The translations under genes were made by a program, and so were the position numbers. Under the pieces are notes generated by a model. It did not search any database, was not told where the DNA came from, and worked only from the letters and a program-made list of their open reading frames with translations. From Pirellulales bacterium (lineage in GTDB: Bacteria > Planctomycetota > Planctomycetia > Pirellulales > JACPPG01), in NCBI GenBank assembly GCA_035546535.1, contig DASZWQ010000050.1, forward strand, positions 1 through 64,000: a stretch of DNA of 64,000 bases, read 5' to 3'. Below, piece after piece: positions 8,938 through 16,565 of the stretch (its first letter is position 1; every line of letters begins with the position of its first letter).

Positions 8938-9896
8938 CGCAGCGCCCCCACGATCTGCTCGACGTTGTAATCGATCATGCCGACGTAGGTCGCCGCCGGC
9001 GAGTCGGCGGGGCCCAATGCGTCGGAATAGAGTTCGCCGCCCAGGCGCAGCTCGTGCCCCGCGGCCTCGCAACCTTGAATCAGGCTGCGGATGTTCTTCG
9101 AAGGCACGCTCGTTTCGATGAAGACGGCTTTCACGTGTCGAGCCACCAGCAAGCGGACCAGGTCGTTGATAGCTCCCAGATCGGCTTCGTCGGCCGTGCT
9201 GATTCCTTGCAGTCCGTGAACCTCAATGTCGTACGCTCGGCCGAAGTATCCGAACGCATCGTGCGCCGTGACCAGCACGCGTTGCTCGACAGGAATCTCG
9301 GCGATGCGGTTGCGCGTGGCAGCGTCGAGCGCGCGCAGCTCGGCGATGTAAGTGTCGGCCTGGCGGCGATAATCCTCGGCGTGGCCGGGATCAACCTCGA
9401 TCAATTTCCGCGCGGCGTAGTCGGCGCAGTCGGCCCACAAGCCCACGTCGAACCACACGTGGGGATCGTAGTTGGCGGCGAACTCCGGGGCTTGCCGCAA
9501 GCGGTCGGGCGAATGCGCGCGAATCTCGTCGGTAACGGCGAACGTCGGCTTACGCTCGGCCAATCGCTCGAGCACGTCCGCCAGACGTCCCTCGAGGTGG
9601 AGACCGTTATAGAAAATCGCCTTCGCGCTCTTCAGCAGTCGGATGTCGCCGGGCGTAGCCTTATACAAATGCGGATCGACGCCCGGCCCCATGAGCGCTC
9701 GCACCTCGACGTGCTGGCCACCGATATGTTCGAGCATGTCGCCGACCTGCCCGGTCGTACAGACAATTCGAATACGATCGGTAGGTGCGACGATTTCCCC
9801 CACCCCCTCACAGCCGACGGCGAAGATCGGCAAGAGCCAAAGCACGAACTGAGCCAGGCCTTGGGGACATCGGGTTAGTGCGGAGATTGTCGTCAT
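8934..9896 (-). CDS. Metal-binding lipoprotein of Mn/Zn/Fe ABC transporter (ZnuA/MntC/YtgA-like)
   Basis: A 320-residue cluster A-I solute-binding protein. The signal peptide ends in a lipobox, FAVGC, with Cys29 as the likely lipidated residue. The metal ligands expected for the family are present: His76 ([10 protein letters not shown]), His146 ([10 protein letters not shown]), His212 ([10 protein letters not shown]) and Asp292 (LYSDALG). No long His-rich loop of the zinc-specific ZnuA kind is seen, which leans toward manganese or iron, but the metal cannot be fixed from sequence. First gene of the four-gene operon. Its ATG at 9896 is followed 963 bp later by the overlapping ATPase gene. Confidence 0.92.
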   Translation of the reverse strand: MTTISALTRCPQGLAQFVLWLLPIFAVGCEGVGEIVAPTDRIRIVCTTGQVGDMLEHIGGQHVEVRALMGPGVDPHLYKATPGDIRLLKSAKAIFYNGLHLEGRLADVLERLAERKPTFAVTDEIRAHSPDRLRQAPEFAANYDPHVWFDVGLWADCADYAARKLIEVDPGHAEDYRRQADTYIAELRALDAATRNRIAEIPVEQRVLVTAHDAFGYFGRAYDIEVHGLQGISTADEADLGAINDLVRLLVARHVKAVFIETSVPSKNIRSLIQGCEAAGHELRLGGELYSDALGPADSPAATYVGMIDYNVEQIVGALR

Positions 9897-10223
9897 AGGC
9901 AGGGGCGGTCTTTTCCGCTCGGAAATTATGCGTTGTTGCAGGCAATTATTCAATGCCAAGAAATTATGTTTTTGATTGCTCAAAATCCGACCTGCCGTAG
10001 TGCAGGCGGAACTTGCGGCAGCGCCCAAGGCCGGCGATCGTGAGTTTCCGTCGCAAGGCATGGGCTGATCGGCAATGCTTGCCCAGGCCTCCATCAATCG
10101 CGCCTGCAACGACTTGCGAGAATTTGACCGGTCCCGAATCGAGGGATACGATTGCCAGTGCGGGCAGTTGCTGGCCACTGGTGAGGGTCTTGCCGTAGGA
10201 AGGGCACGTCGGGGGCTTGCCGC
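9897..10223. promoter_or_regulatory. Divergent intergenic region, putative promoter/operator of the metal-transport operon
   Basis: An AT-rich pocket at about 9920-9985 stands out from the GC-rich surroundings, immediately upstream of the binding-protein ATG. It contains an imperfect dyad, GGCA-N9-TGCC (9941-9957), and repeated AAATTATG words (9922-9929 and 9960-9967). A metal-responsive DtxR/MntR-type repressor could bind here, but no standard MntR or Fur box is recognisable. The remaining part toward 10223 upstream of the GNAT gene shows nothing distinctive. Confidence 0.35.
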
Positions 10224-10790
10224 ATGTTAGGTCTCACGTATTTCAAGCGTTACCGCATGGAGATCGACCTCGACCAGGGTCTCCCTGCGCCCGAGGTCCC
10301 CCTGGGATACCGCCTGGTACCGTGGCGATCCGACTTGCAATCGGCCCATGCCGAGGCCAAGTACCTCAGCTTTCGCAACGGCATCGATGCCAACGTCTTT
10401 CCGTGCCTCGGCGAGCATGAGGGGTGCCAGCGCCTGATGCGGGAAATCAGTCTGAAGGACGGTTTCTTGCCTGGCGCCACCTGGTTGGCCGCCACCGACG
10501 GCTTTGATCAGCCACTCGAGTATTGCGGCACCATCCAGGGGATTCGCGACCGCTCGGGGCTGGGAGCGATTCAGAATCTGGGCACCACGCCGGAGCATCG
10601 CGGCCAAGGTTTGGGCCGGGCCCTGATGCTGGCGGCCCTGGCGGGTTTCCGGGCGGCCGGCTTGCGGCGCGCCTATTTGGAAGTAACCGCCCAGAACGAT
10701 AGTGCCATTCGCTTGTATCGCCACATCGGCTTTCACAAGGCGCGCACGGTATATAAGGCCGTCGAAAGCGCGTCGCCCGCGCTGCGCTAA
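10224..10790 (+). CDS. GNAT-family N-acetyltransferase
   Basis: A 188-residue cytoplasmic acetyltransferase. The acetyl-CoA-binding motif A is seen as LGTTPEHRGQGLGRALM at about residues 117-133 (the R/Q-x-x-G-x-G signature). It is followed by a beta5-like YLEVTAQND and the helix SAIRLYRHIGFHKART. This order is that of the RimI-like branch. The N-terminal half is less conserved and should set substrate choice. The acceptor (protein N-terminus, small amine or antibiotic) cannot be assigned. It is a single gene between the divergent metal operon and the M16 peptidase pair. Confidence 0.88.
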   Translation: MLGLTYFKRYRMEIDLDQGLPAPEVPLGYRLVPWRSDLQSAHAEAKYLSFRNGIDANVFPCLGEHEGCQRLMREISLKDGFLPGATWLAATDGFDQPLEYCGTIQGIRDRSGLGAIQNLGTTPEHRGQGLGRALMLAALAGFRAAGLRRAYLEVTAQNDSAIRLYRHIGFHKARTVYKAVESASPALR

Positions 10791-11016
10791 GCCGGCGGCT
10801 GTTCTTCGCGATTGTCGTCTCTACGATTGAACATCGCGCACACTAGCGCGACTTGTGCATCGTGCCGCGGGTCCTGCCACGTCGGTTGCCATCCTGCACA
10901 AGCGCGGCTAGGCTCTATCGTTCTTATATGGTCGGATGCCCTACGGAGTGGGGACGCCGCCGGCCGATTGCAGCATCGCCCCCGTCGCAAAGCGTCGCCC
11001 CTGGGAGAAATGTCGC

Positions 11017-12261
11017 GTGAGCGACCCGATTCTTACACATTCGTTCAAAAATGGCCTGGTCCTGCTGGGCGAGCCGATGGAGGGGGTCGAGTCGGCTGCC
11101 TTCACCATTCGCGTCCCCGCCGGTACCGCCTACGAACCGGAATCGCTGGCCGGGCTGAGCACGCTGTCCTGCGAGCTTGCCTTGCGCGGCGCCGGGGAAC
11201 GTGACAGCCGGCAGTTCGTCACCGATCTCGACAACCTGGGAATCGAGCGCGACGCCAATGTTTCCGACGCGCACACCAGCTTCAGCGGCGCGACGCTCGC
11301 GCGCAATTTGTTTCCAGCGCTGACGATCTACGCCGACGTTTTGCGCCGCCCGAGATTGCCGGCCGATCAGTTGTCGGCGGCTCGGGCTGTGGTACTGCAC
11401 GAGTTGAGCGGCATCGAGGACGATCCGGCGCAGAAAGTCATTCTCGAGTTGCGCCGCCGCCACTTTCCCTCGCCTTGGGGGCGCCCCAGCCAAGGGCGCG
11501 AGGAATCGGTCAAAGCCGTCACGCTCGACGATGTACGTCGATATGTGGCCGGCAGCTTCCGCCCGAACGGCGCGATCGTGAGCGTGGCCGGAAACTTCGA
11601 TTGGAACGCGGTCCGCGACCTGGTCGCGAAGCTCTACGAAGACTGGGCGCCCCAGCCGGCCAGCGAACCGACGTTGGGTAAGCCGGGCAAGCGCTGGGAA
11701 CACATCGAGCAAGAGTCCAATCAAACGCAGATCGGTATCGCCTACAGCAGCGTGCCCTATCGCGATCCTGATTATTTTCAGGCCTGGGGTTCGGTCGGCG
11801 TGCTGTCGGGAGGAATGAGCTGCCGGCTGTTTACCGAGGTGCGCGAGAAGCGCGGGCTGTGCTACAGCGTCTACGCCTCGCATCAAACGTTGCGTGATCG
11901 CGCCGCCGTGCTGTGCTACGCGGGCACGAGTTCGGAGCGGGCCCAGGAAACGCTGGATGTCACGCTCGGCGAACTGGTGCGATTGAGCAAGGGGATCGAA
12001 AGCGAAGAACTCGGCCGCTTGAAGGCGCGCATCAAGAGCGGCCTGGTGATGCAGCAGGAATCGACTTCCGCCCGCAGCGCCGCGATTGCCCGCGATTGGT
12101 ACTACCTGGGGCGCGTGCGGACGCTGGACGAGGTGGCGGCGCTCGTGGACGGGCTGTCGCGCGAAAGCATCAACGCCTTCCTGGCCGAACATCCACCCCG
12201 GGATTTCACGATTGTCACGCTGGGACCAAAGCCCTTGGAGGTGCCCGTTGGAATTTCGTGA
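11017..12261 (+). CDS. M16-family peptidase subunit lacking the zinc-binding motif
   Basis: A 414-residue M16 (pitrilysin/MPP-like) domain pair, about residues 10-180 and 190-400. The inverted zincin signature HxxEH is absent; the corresponding region reads GLSTLSCELALRG. The C-terminal half keeps the substrate-binding Arg/Tyr region, EVREKRGLCYSVYA. This is the pattern of the non-catalytic partner in heterodimeric M16 peptidases. The GTG at 11017 has GGGAGA 9 nt upstream; an in-frame ATG at 10936 would add a non-conserved 27-residue leader. It overlaps the catalytic partner by 14 bp. Confidence 0.88.
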   Translation: MSDPILTHSFKNGLVLLGEPMEGVESAAFTIRVPAGTAYEPESLAGLSTLSCELALRGAGERDSRQFVTDLDNLGIERDANVSDAHTSFSGATLARNLFPALTIYADVLRRPRLPADQLSAARAVVLHELSGIEDDPAQKVILELRRRHFPSPWGRPSQGREESVKAVTLDDVRRYVAGSFRPNGAIVSVAGNFDWNAVRDLVAKLYEDWAPQPASEPTLGKPGKRWEHIEQESNQTQIGIAYSSVPYRDPDYFQAWGSVGVLSGGMSCRLFTEVREKRGLCYSVYASHQTLRDRAAVLCYAGTSSERAQETLDVTLGELVRLSKGIESEELGRLKARIKSGLVMQQESTSARSAAIARDWYYLGRVRTLDEVAALVDGLSRESINAFLAEHPPRDFTIVTLGPKPLEVPVGIS

Positions 12262-13486
12262 GCATGTGCTGCCCAATGGCCTGGAGGTGGTGGCGGAATG
12301 CAATCCGCGGGCGCATTCGATGGCGTTGGGCTTCTTCGTGAAGACCGGCGCGCGCGACGAATCGAGCGCCGTGGCGGGGGTCAGTCATTTTCTCGAGCAC
12401 ATGCTGTTCAAAGGGACGGCGCGCCGCACGGCCGACGATGTAAACCGTGAATTCGACGAAATGGGGGCGCACTACAACGCCTTCACCAGCGAAGAAAAAA
12501 CCGTTTACTACGCCGCCGTTTTGCCCGAGTACCAGGCGCAGGCACTGGACTTGCTCGCCGACATCATGCGGCCGGCCTTGCGCGAAGCCGACTTCACGAC
12601 CGAAAAACAGGTGATCCTGGAAGAAATCCAGATGTATCAGGATCAGCCTCCTTTCGGCATGGACGACCGCTGCAAAGCGATCCATTTCGGCAACCATCCT
12701 CTGGGACATAGCGTGCTGGGGACGCTGGAAAGCGTCGGCCAACTGCCGGTGGACGCGATGCGCGAGTACTTCAAGCGCCGCTACTGCCCGACAAACATTG
12801 CGCTCGTGGCGTCGGGGCAGGTCGATTTCGACGCTCTGGTCAAGCTGGCTGAGCAACACTGCGGTGCCTGGGAGAGGGCGGACGCCGAGCGGAAGATCGA
12901 GCCCGCTAGCGCACGTTGCGCTTTCGAGTGCGTGGTCAAAGACGGTGTGACGCAGCAATACGCCATCCAATTGGCCAATGGCCCCAGCGCTACGCAGAAC
13001 GAGCGCTTCGCCGCCAAGCTGCTGGCCACGATCCTGGGCGACGACTCGGGCAGCCGGCTGTTTTGGGCGCTGGTCGACCCTGGGCTGGCCGAGCACGCCA
13101 GCATCGGCCATTACGATTATCTCGGCACCGGAATGTTCATGACCTATCTCAGCTGCGATCCGGAGGCCGCGGCGAGCAACTTGCAGAAAGTGCTCGATAT
13201 TTATCGCGCCGTTGAATCGCAGGGAATCACCGATCAAGAGCTCGATCAGGCCAAGAGCAAGATCAACTCGCGCGTCGTTCTGAGCAGCGAACGGCCGCGC
13301 GGACGACTGTTCAACGTCGGCGCCAACTGGGTGCATCGCCGCGAATATCGGTCGGTGAAAGACGACCTGGCCGCCGTCGACGCCGTCACTCCGGCCGACA
13401 TCGCGGCCGTGCTGAAGCAATATCCGCTCACCAAAAGCACCACCGTCACCGTAGGCCCCGCCGCCAATGTCGCGCAGCCCAAGTAG
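12248..13486 (+). CDS. M16-family zinc peptidase, catalytic subunit (TTG start)
   Basis: A 412-residue pitrilysin-type metallopeptidase. The zinc and catalytic motif HFLEH appears at about residue 50 (SHFLEHMLFKGT), with the distal Glu in EKQVILEEIQMY. The start is a TTG at 12248, because residues just after it (EFREHVLPNGLEVVAE) match the family N-terminus. A GGAGG sits 6 nt upstream, inside the end of the previous gene. The two overlapping M16 genes probably form a heterodimer handling unfolded or oligopeptide substrates. Cellular location is uncertain, as no signal peptide is visible. Confidence 0.93.
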   Translation: MEFREHVLPNGLEVVAECNPRAHSMALGFFVKTGARDESSAVAGVSHFLEHMLFKGTARRTADDVNREFDEMGAHYNAFTSEEKTVYYAAVLPEYQAQALDLLADIMRPALREADFTTEKQVILEEIQMYQDQPPFGMDDRCKAIHFGNHPLGHSVLGTLESVGQLPVDAMREYFKRRYCPTNIALVASGQVDFDALVKLAEQHCGAWERADAERKIEPASARCAFECVVKDGVTQQYAIQLANGPSATQNERFAAKLLATILGDDSGSRLFWALVDPGLAEHASIGHYDYLGTGMFMTYLSCDPEAAASNLQKVLDIYRAVESQGITDQELDQAKSKINSRVVLSSERPRGRLFNVGANWVHRREYRSVKDDLAAVDAVTPADIAAVLKQYPLTKSTTVTVGPAANVAQPK

Positions 13487-13534
13487 CGCGAGAACGACGA
13501 ATCCGATGGCGGCCAACGATTGCAGGAAGGCAAC

Positions 13535-14467
13535 ATGCCGGCACGCCCGTTGAGCAAGATCAGTCCTGACTGGTGGGACTATACGACGCTCGATCGCGAG
13601 ATCCTGGATGACGCCGCGCGCCTCACACCCGAAGACATGCTGGCGCTCGCGCGGCCCGGCTTTGACGTGCGCTTTTATGACACGCTGGAAGATTTTTACC
13701 TGGCCGAGGCGCTGGAATACATCACCAGTTGGCGGGCGGCCACGCCGGAATCGCCGGCGGGCATTTGCGGACCGATCGGTCCCACGGAGCAGTTGCCGCT
13801 GGTCGCCCGGCTGGTGAACGAGCTCGAGCTGAACTTGCGCCACGCCCATTTCTGGGGCATGGACGAATGGGTCGTCGACGGCCGCGCGGCGTCGCTCGAA
13901 TTTCCGCTCTCGTTCGCCCGGGCTGATCTCGAGTTGTGCTTCAATCGCATTCGGCCTGACTTGCGGATGCCGTCGGCCAATATTCATTTTCCCAACGAGA
14001 ACCTGGCGGCCTACGTGGCCAGTTATTCGCAAGCGCGCTGCCTGGTGATGCAGGGAGGGCAGGGGGAAGTCAAGCATTGGGCGTTCAATGACCCGCCGCG
14101 CCGCGTGGCTCCCTATCACGATCAGCCCCCCGCGCCCGAAGAATACCGACGCCTTTCGACGCGCGTGGTCGAACTGCATCCGATGACGATTATTCAAAAC
14201 GCCCGCACCTCGGGCGGCGGTGTGGTAACCAACGTGCCGACGCACGCGATCACGGTCGGTCCGGCCGAGACGTGGCGTGCCGAAAAGGTTTCGATCTGGC
14301 ACGCCGGCTGCCATGACAATCCGTTCGGACAGCGGCTGACGACCTTGATGATTTCGAAGCGATTGCCCGACGCCGCGGTGCCCATGTCGCTGTTGGCCGA
14401 CCATCCGCAGGTGCAGTTCAATTTCTACCGCCCTGGCATCGGCACCTGCGATGCCGAAATGCATTGA
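13535..14467 (+). CDS. NagB-like sugar-phosphate isomerase/deaminase family protein
   Basis: A 310-residue cytoplasmic protein with features of the glucosamine-6-phosphate deaminase/6-phosphogluconolactonase superfamily. The family-type HFWGMDEW and RIRPD segments occur around residues 108-150, and the C-terminal part contains [19 protein letters not shown]. It is longer than E. coli NagB (266) and several active-site words differ, so the exact reaction is unclear. The ATG at 13535 has GGAAGG just upstream. It heads a co-directional cassette with an SDR oxidoreductase (25 bp apart) and a PIG-L deacetylase, suggesting amino-sugar catabolism or modification. Confidence 0.72.
   Translation: MPARPLSKISPDWWDYTTLDREILDDAARLTPEDMLALARPGFDVRFYDTLEDFYLAEALEYITSWRAATPESPAGICGPIGPTEQLPLVARLVNELELNLRHAHFWGMDEWVVDGRAASLEFPLSFARADLELCFNRIRPDLRMPSANIHFPNENLAAYVASYSQARCLVMQGGQGEVKHWAFNDPPRRVAPYHDQPPAPEEYRRLSTRVVELHPMTIIQNARTSGGGVVTNVPTHAITVGPAETWRAEKVSIWHAGCHDNPFGQRLTTLMISKRLPDAAVPMSLLADHPQVQFNFYRPGIGTCDAEMH
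14051..14066 (+). repeat. GGGNAGGG polar motif cluster L1
   Basis: GGGCAGGG at 14057-14064, inside the NagB-like gene where it encodes QGGQGE. Confidence 0.8.
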
Positions 14468-14492
14468 CACTTCCGCGTTAAGGGGCCGACCC

Positions 14493-15281
14493 ATGAACGT
14501 GTCGGGCAAAGTCGCGATTGTCACCGGGGCAGGGGGGAGCGGTTCCGGGCGCGCGTACGCTCGCCGGCTGGCCCGCGAAGGTGCGTCGGTTGTCGTGTGC
14601 GACGTCGATGAGGCGGGCGGGCGCGAGACGGTTCGCCTGATCGAATCCGACGGAGGTCGCGCGTTGTTTTGCCGCGCCGATATTGGTCGCCGTGACGAGG
14701 TGCGCGAGCTCGTCGACTTTACGGTTCGAGAATTCGGCGGCGTGGATATCTTGATCAACAATGCGTCGCCGGCATACCATCCGAATGAACCGCTGGACTG
14801 GTGGTTCGAGCCGGTCGAGATCGACCTGTTGGGCGCCATGGCCGCGATGAAATTCGCTATTCCCGCCATGCGCAAGCGCGGCGGCGGAGCGATCGTCAAC
14901 ATCGGCTCGACGTCGGCCGTGGGTCACGGCCGAAAGCATGCCAAATCGCCCGCCTATGACGTGGCCAAGGCAGGGCTTGCGCGTTTGACGACCACGCTGG
15001 CCTGGCTGCGGGAAACGGACAACATCCGTGTCAATTGCCTGGTGCCCGATTGGATCGCCGTGCCCGAGGTGCTGGAGTATTGGAACGCGCTCACGCCTGA
15101 CGAGCGCCGCGCGCAGGACGTGCCCGAGGTTTTAACGACGCTCGACGAAGTGGCCGACGCCATGCTGGAACTGGTGACGAACGAAACGCTGGCCGGGCGA
15201 ATCATGATCTGGTGGAGCGGCCAACCGCGGCAACTGATCGCGGCCGATGATCGAGGCTATGCTGCGGTCGAGGATTTCTAG
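14493..15281 (+). CDS. Short-chain dehydrogenase/reductase
   Basis: A 262-residue Rossmann-fold oxidoreductase. The coenzyme-binding glycine motif is TGAGGSGSG (residues 11-19), with Asp at the end of beta2 (VVVCDVDEAG) suggesting NAD preference. The NNAS motif, the catalytic Ser in NIGSTSAVG and YDVAK (Tyr and Lys) are in order. The alcohol or ketone substrate is unknown; neighbours imply a sugar derivative. The glycine loop is encoded across one of the G-rich polar motifs (14527-14534). The start at 14493 was chosen because MNVSGKVAIVTG is the canonical SDR beginning. Confidence 0.93.
   Translation: MNVSGKVAIVTGAGGSGSGRAYARRLAREGASVVVCDVDEAGGRETVRLIESDGGRALFCRADIGRRDEVRELVDFTVREFGGVDILINNASPAYHPNEPLDWWFEPVEIDLLGAMAAMKFAIPAMRKRGGGAIVNIGSTSAVGHGRKHAKSPAYDVAKAGLARLTTTLAWLRETDNIRVNCLVPDWIAVPEVLEYWNALTPDERRAQDVPEVLTTLDEVADAMLELVTNETLAGRIMIWWSGQPRQLIAADDRGYAAVEDF
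14526..14539 (+). repeat. GGGNAGGG polar motif cluster L2
   Basis: GGGCAGGG at 14527-14534, coding for part of the SDR glycine loop. Confidence 0.8.
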
Positions 15282-15343
15282 ACTCCATAACTTCCACGCC
15301 TTGTGTTTTCTCCTCTCCCTGCTCTTCGTGTCCCCGTGGTGCA
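15282..15343 (-). repeat. Degenerate dispersed intergenic repeat (CACCACGG...ACACGAAGAGC type)
   Basis: Read on the reverse strand this stretch begins ATGCACCACGGGGACACGAA and continues with purine-rich GAG/AGA words. It resembles the accaCGGAGacacGGAG intergenic sequences common in environmental Planctomycetes and related genomes. It fills most of the gap between the SDR and PIG-L genes and does not look coding. Only one copy was noticed in this window. Confidence 0.5.
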
Positions 15344-15374
15344 TACCTCTTACTAACGTGCCAACAAGCTCGCC

Positions 15375-16151
15375 ATGCCTCCACGTGTTTTTGCGATCGC
15401 CGCGCATCCGGATGACATCGAGTTCGTGATGGCCGGCACCCTTTTGCAGTTGCGCGAAGCCGGCTACGAGCTGCACTACATGAACGTCGCCAACGGTTGT
15501 TGCGGGTCGAGCGTGACCGACGCCGCGACGACGGCCCGCATCCGCCGCGACGAGGCGCGCGCGGCCTGCCGGCTGCTCGGCGCGACGTTTCACGAAAGCC
15601 TGACGAACGATTTGGAGATCTTCTACGATCGGCCGACGCTCGCCCGCCTGGCGGCGATCGTACGCGAAGTGGCGCCCGAGATCGTGCTGACGCATTCACC
15701 GAGCGACTACATGGAGGACCACACCAACACGTGCCGGCTGGCCGTGACGGCGGCCTTTGCCCGCGGCATGCCGAATTTCGCAGTTGCTCCACCGACCGCG
15801 GCTATCGAACAGCCGGTGACGGTTTATCACGCACAGCCGCACGGCAATTGCGATGCGCTCGGGCAGCCGGTGCGGCCCGGCATCTTTGTCGATATCGGTG
15901 CGCAGCTCGAAACCAAGGCCGCGCTCTTGGCCGCACATGCGAGCCAGAAGCAATGGCTCGACGAAAGCCAAGGGCTGGATTCGTACATCGTCTCGATGCG
16001 CGATCTGTGCCGTGAAGTCGGCCGCATGTCAGGCCGCTTCGAATACGCCGAAGGTTGGCGGCGGCATAGCCATCTAGGTTTCTGCGCAGCCGATGCCGAT
16101 CCGCTGGTGAAGGCGCTTAAGCCGGAGCGGGTGGCCCTCGCGCGACGGTAG
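15375..16151 (+). CDS. PIG-L family deacetylase
   Basis: A 258-residue zinc-dependent N-acetylglucosaminyl deacetylase-like enzyme. The family signature AHPDD occurs at residues 10-14, giving the first two zinc ligands and the general-base Asp. The third His lies in EDHTNTCR at about residue 116. Relatives deacetylate GlcNAc-phosphatidylinositol, mycothiol/bacillithiol precursors or chitobiose-like sugars. Its position after the NagB-like and SDR genes supports an N-acetyl-amino-sugar substrate. No signal peptide. No clear Shine-Dalgarno is seen before the ATG. Confidence 0.92.
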   Translation: MPPRVFAIAAHPDDIEFVMAGTLLQLREAGYELHYMNVANGCCGSSVTDAATTARIRRDEARAACRLLGATFHESLTNDLEIFYDRPTLARLAAIVREVAPEIVLTHSPSDYMEDHTNTCRLAVTAAFARGMPNFAVAPPTAAIEQPVTVYHAQPHGNCDALGQPVRPGIFVDIGAQLETKAALLAAHASQKQWLDESQGLDSYIVSMRDLCREVGRMSGRFEYAEGWRRHSHLGFCAADADPLVKALKPERVALARR

Positions 16152-16174
16152 TTCGGCGATGGGGCCTGTGCTAC

Positions 16175-16262
16175 GCCAGGAGAACTGCAAAGTCGGTAGC
16201 CGGGGTTGTGACCCCGGAAGCGGCACGTGAAATCCAGGCCTCACAGAGGCCGGCTACAGAAG
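16175..16262 (+). repeat. Intergenic repeat R1, copy 1
   Basis: This shares about 80% identity by eye with a second copy at 20952-21041, including GCCAGG, AACTGCAAAGTC, a CCGGGG...CCCGGAAGCGG block and GCCTCACAGAGGCCGG. It contains two short hairpins (CCGGGGttgtgaCCCCGG and GGCCTCacaGAGGCC) and may form a structured RNA or an attenuation element. It lies 23 bp after the PIG-L stop. Confidence 0.75.
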
Positions 16263-16565
16263 ATACGCGCGCAGAATCTCAACTTTGCAGGTCTCTGTGT
16301 GCTTCGCCCGAAACTTTGACACGTCCCCCCGCAAGGCATTAAAATCCAGGCATGCGTTTTTAGGCCGCCGGTTCGCCGGCCGGTGGCCGCTTGAGTGCAA
16401 CGGACAAGGCTTGGTGCGCTGAGCACACGAAGTTTTGTCCGTCCGGCCCTCAAAAGCGCCCCACCTGCGACCGGCCCCCGCCCGAAGAGGATGTTCTTCC
16501 GCCTGCCACACCTGAAGCGGAAGAAACGCCATCGAGCCTGAAAGTCTGACAAGGAACGGACGTTC
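16263..16565. other. Intergenic region upstream of the planctomycete cytochrome gene
   Basis: No coding frame is supported here. A GCCGG-TTCG-CCGGC stem with a UUCG tetraloop (16367-16380) lies in the middle. The rest should contain the promoter of the cytochrome/DUF1501 pair; no convincing -35/-10 boxes were recognised. Confidence 0.4.

Noticed and set aside
9941-9957. Standard MntR or Fur box
   Set aside because: The dyad is imperfect and does not fit either consensus; kept only as a low-confidence regulatory region.
12215-14902. 895-codon reverse-strand open frame across the M16, NagB-like and SDR genes
   Set aside because: It is antisense to three genes with clear family motifs; long antisense frames are expected in GC-rich coding DNA.
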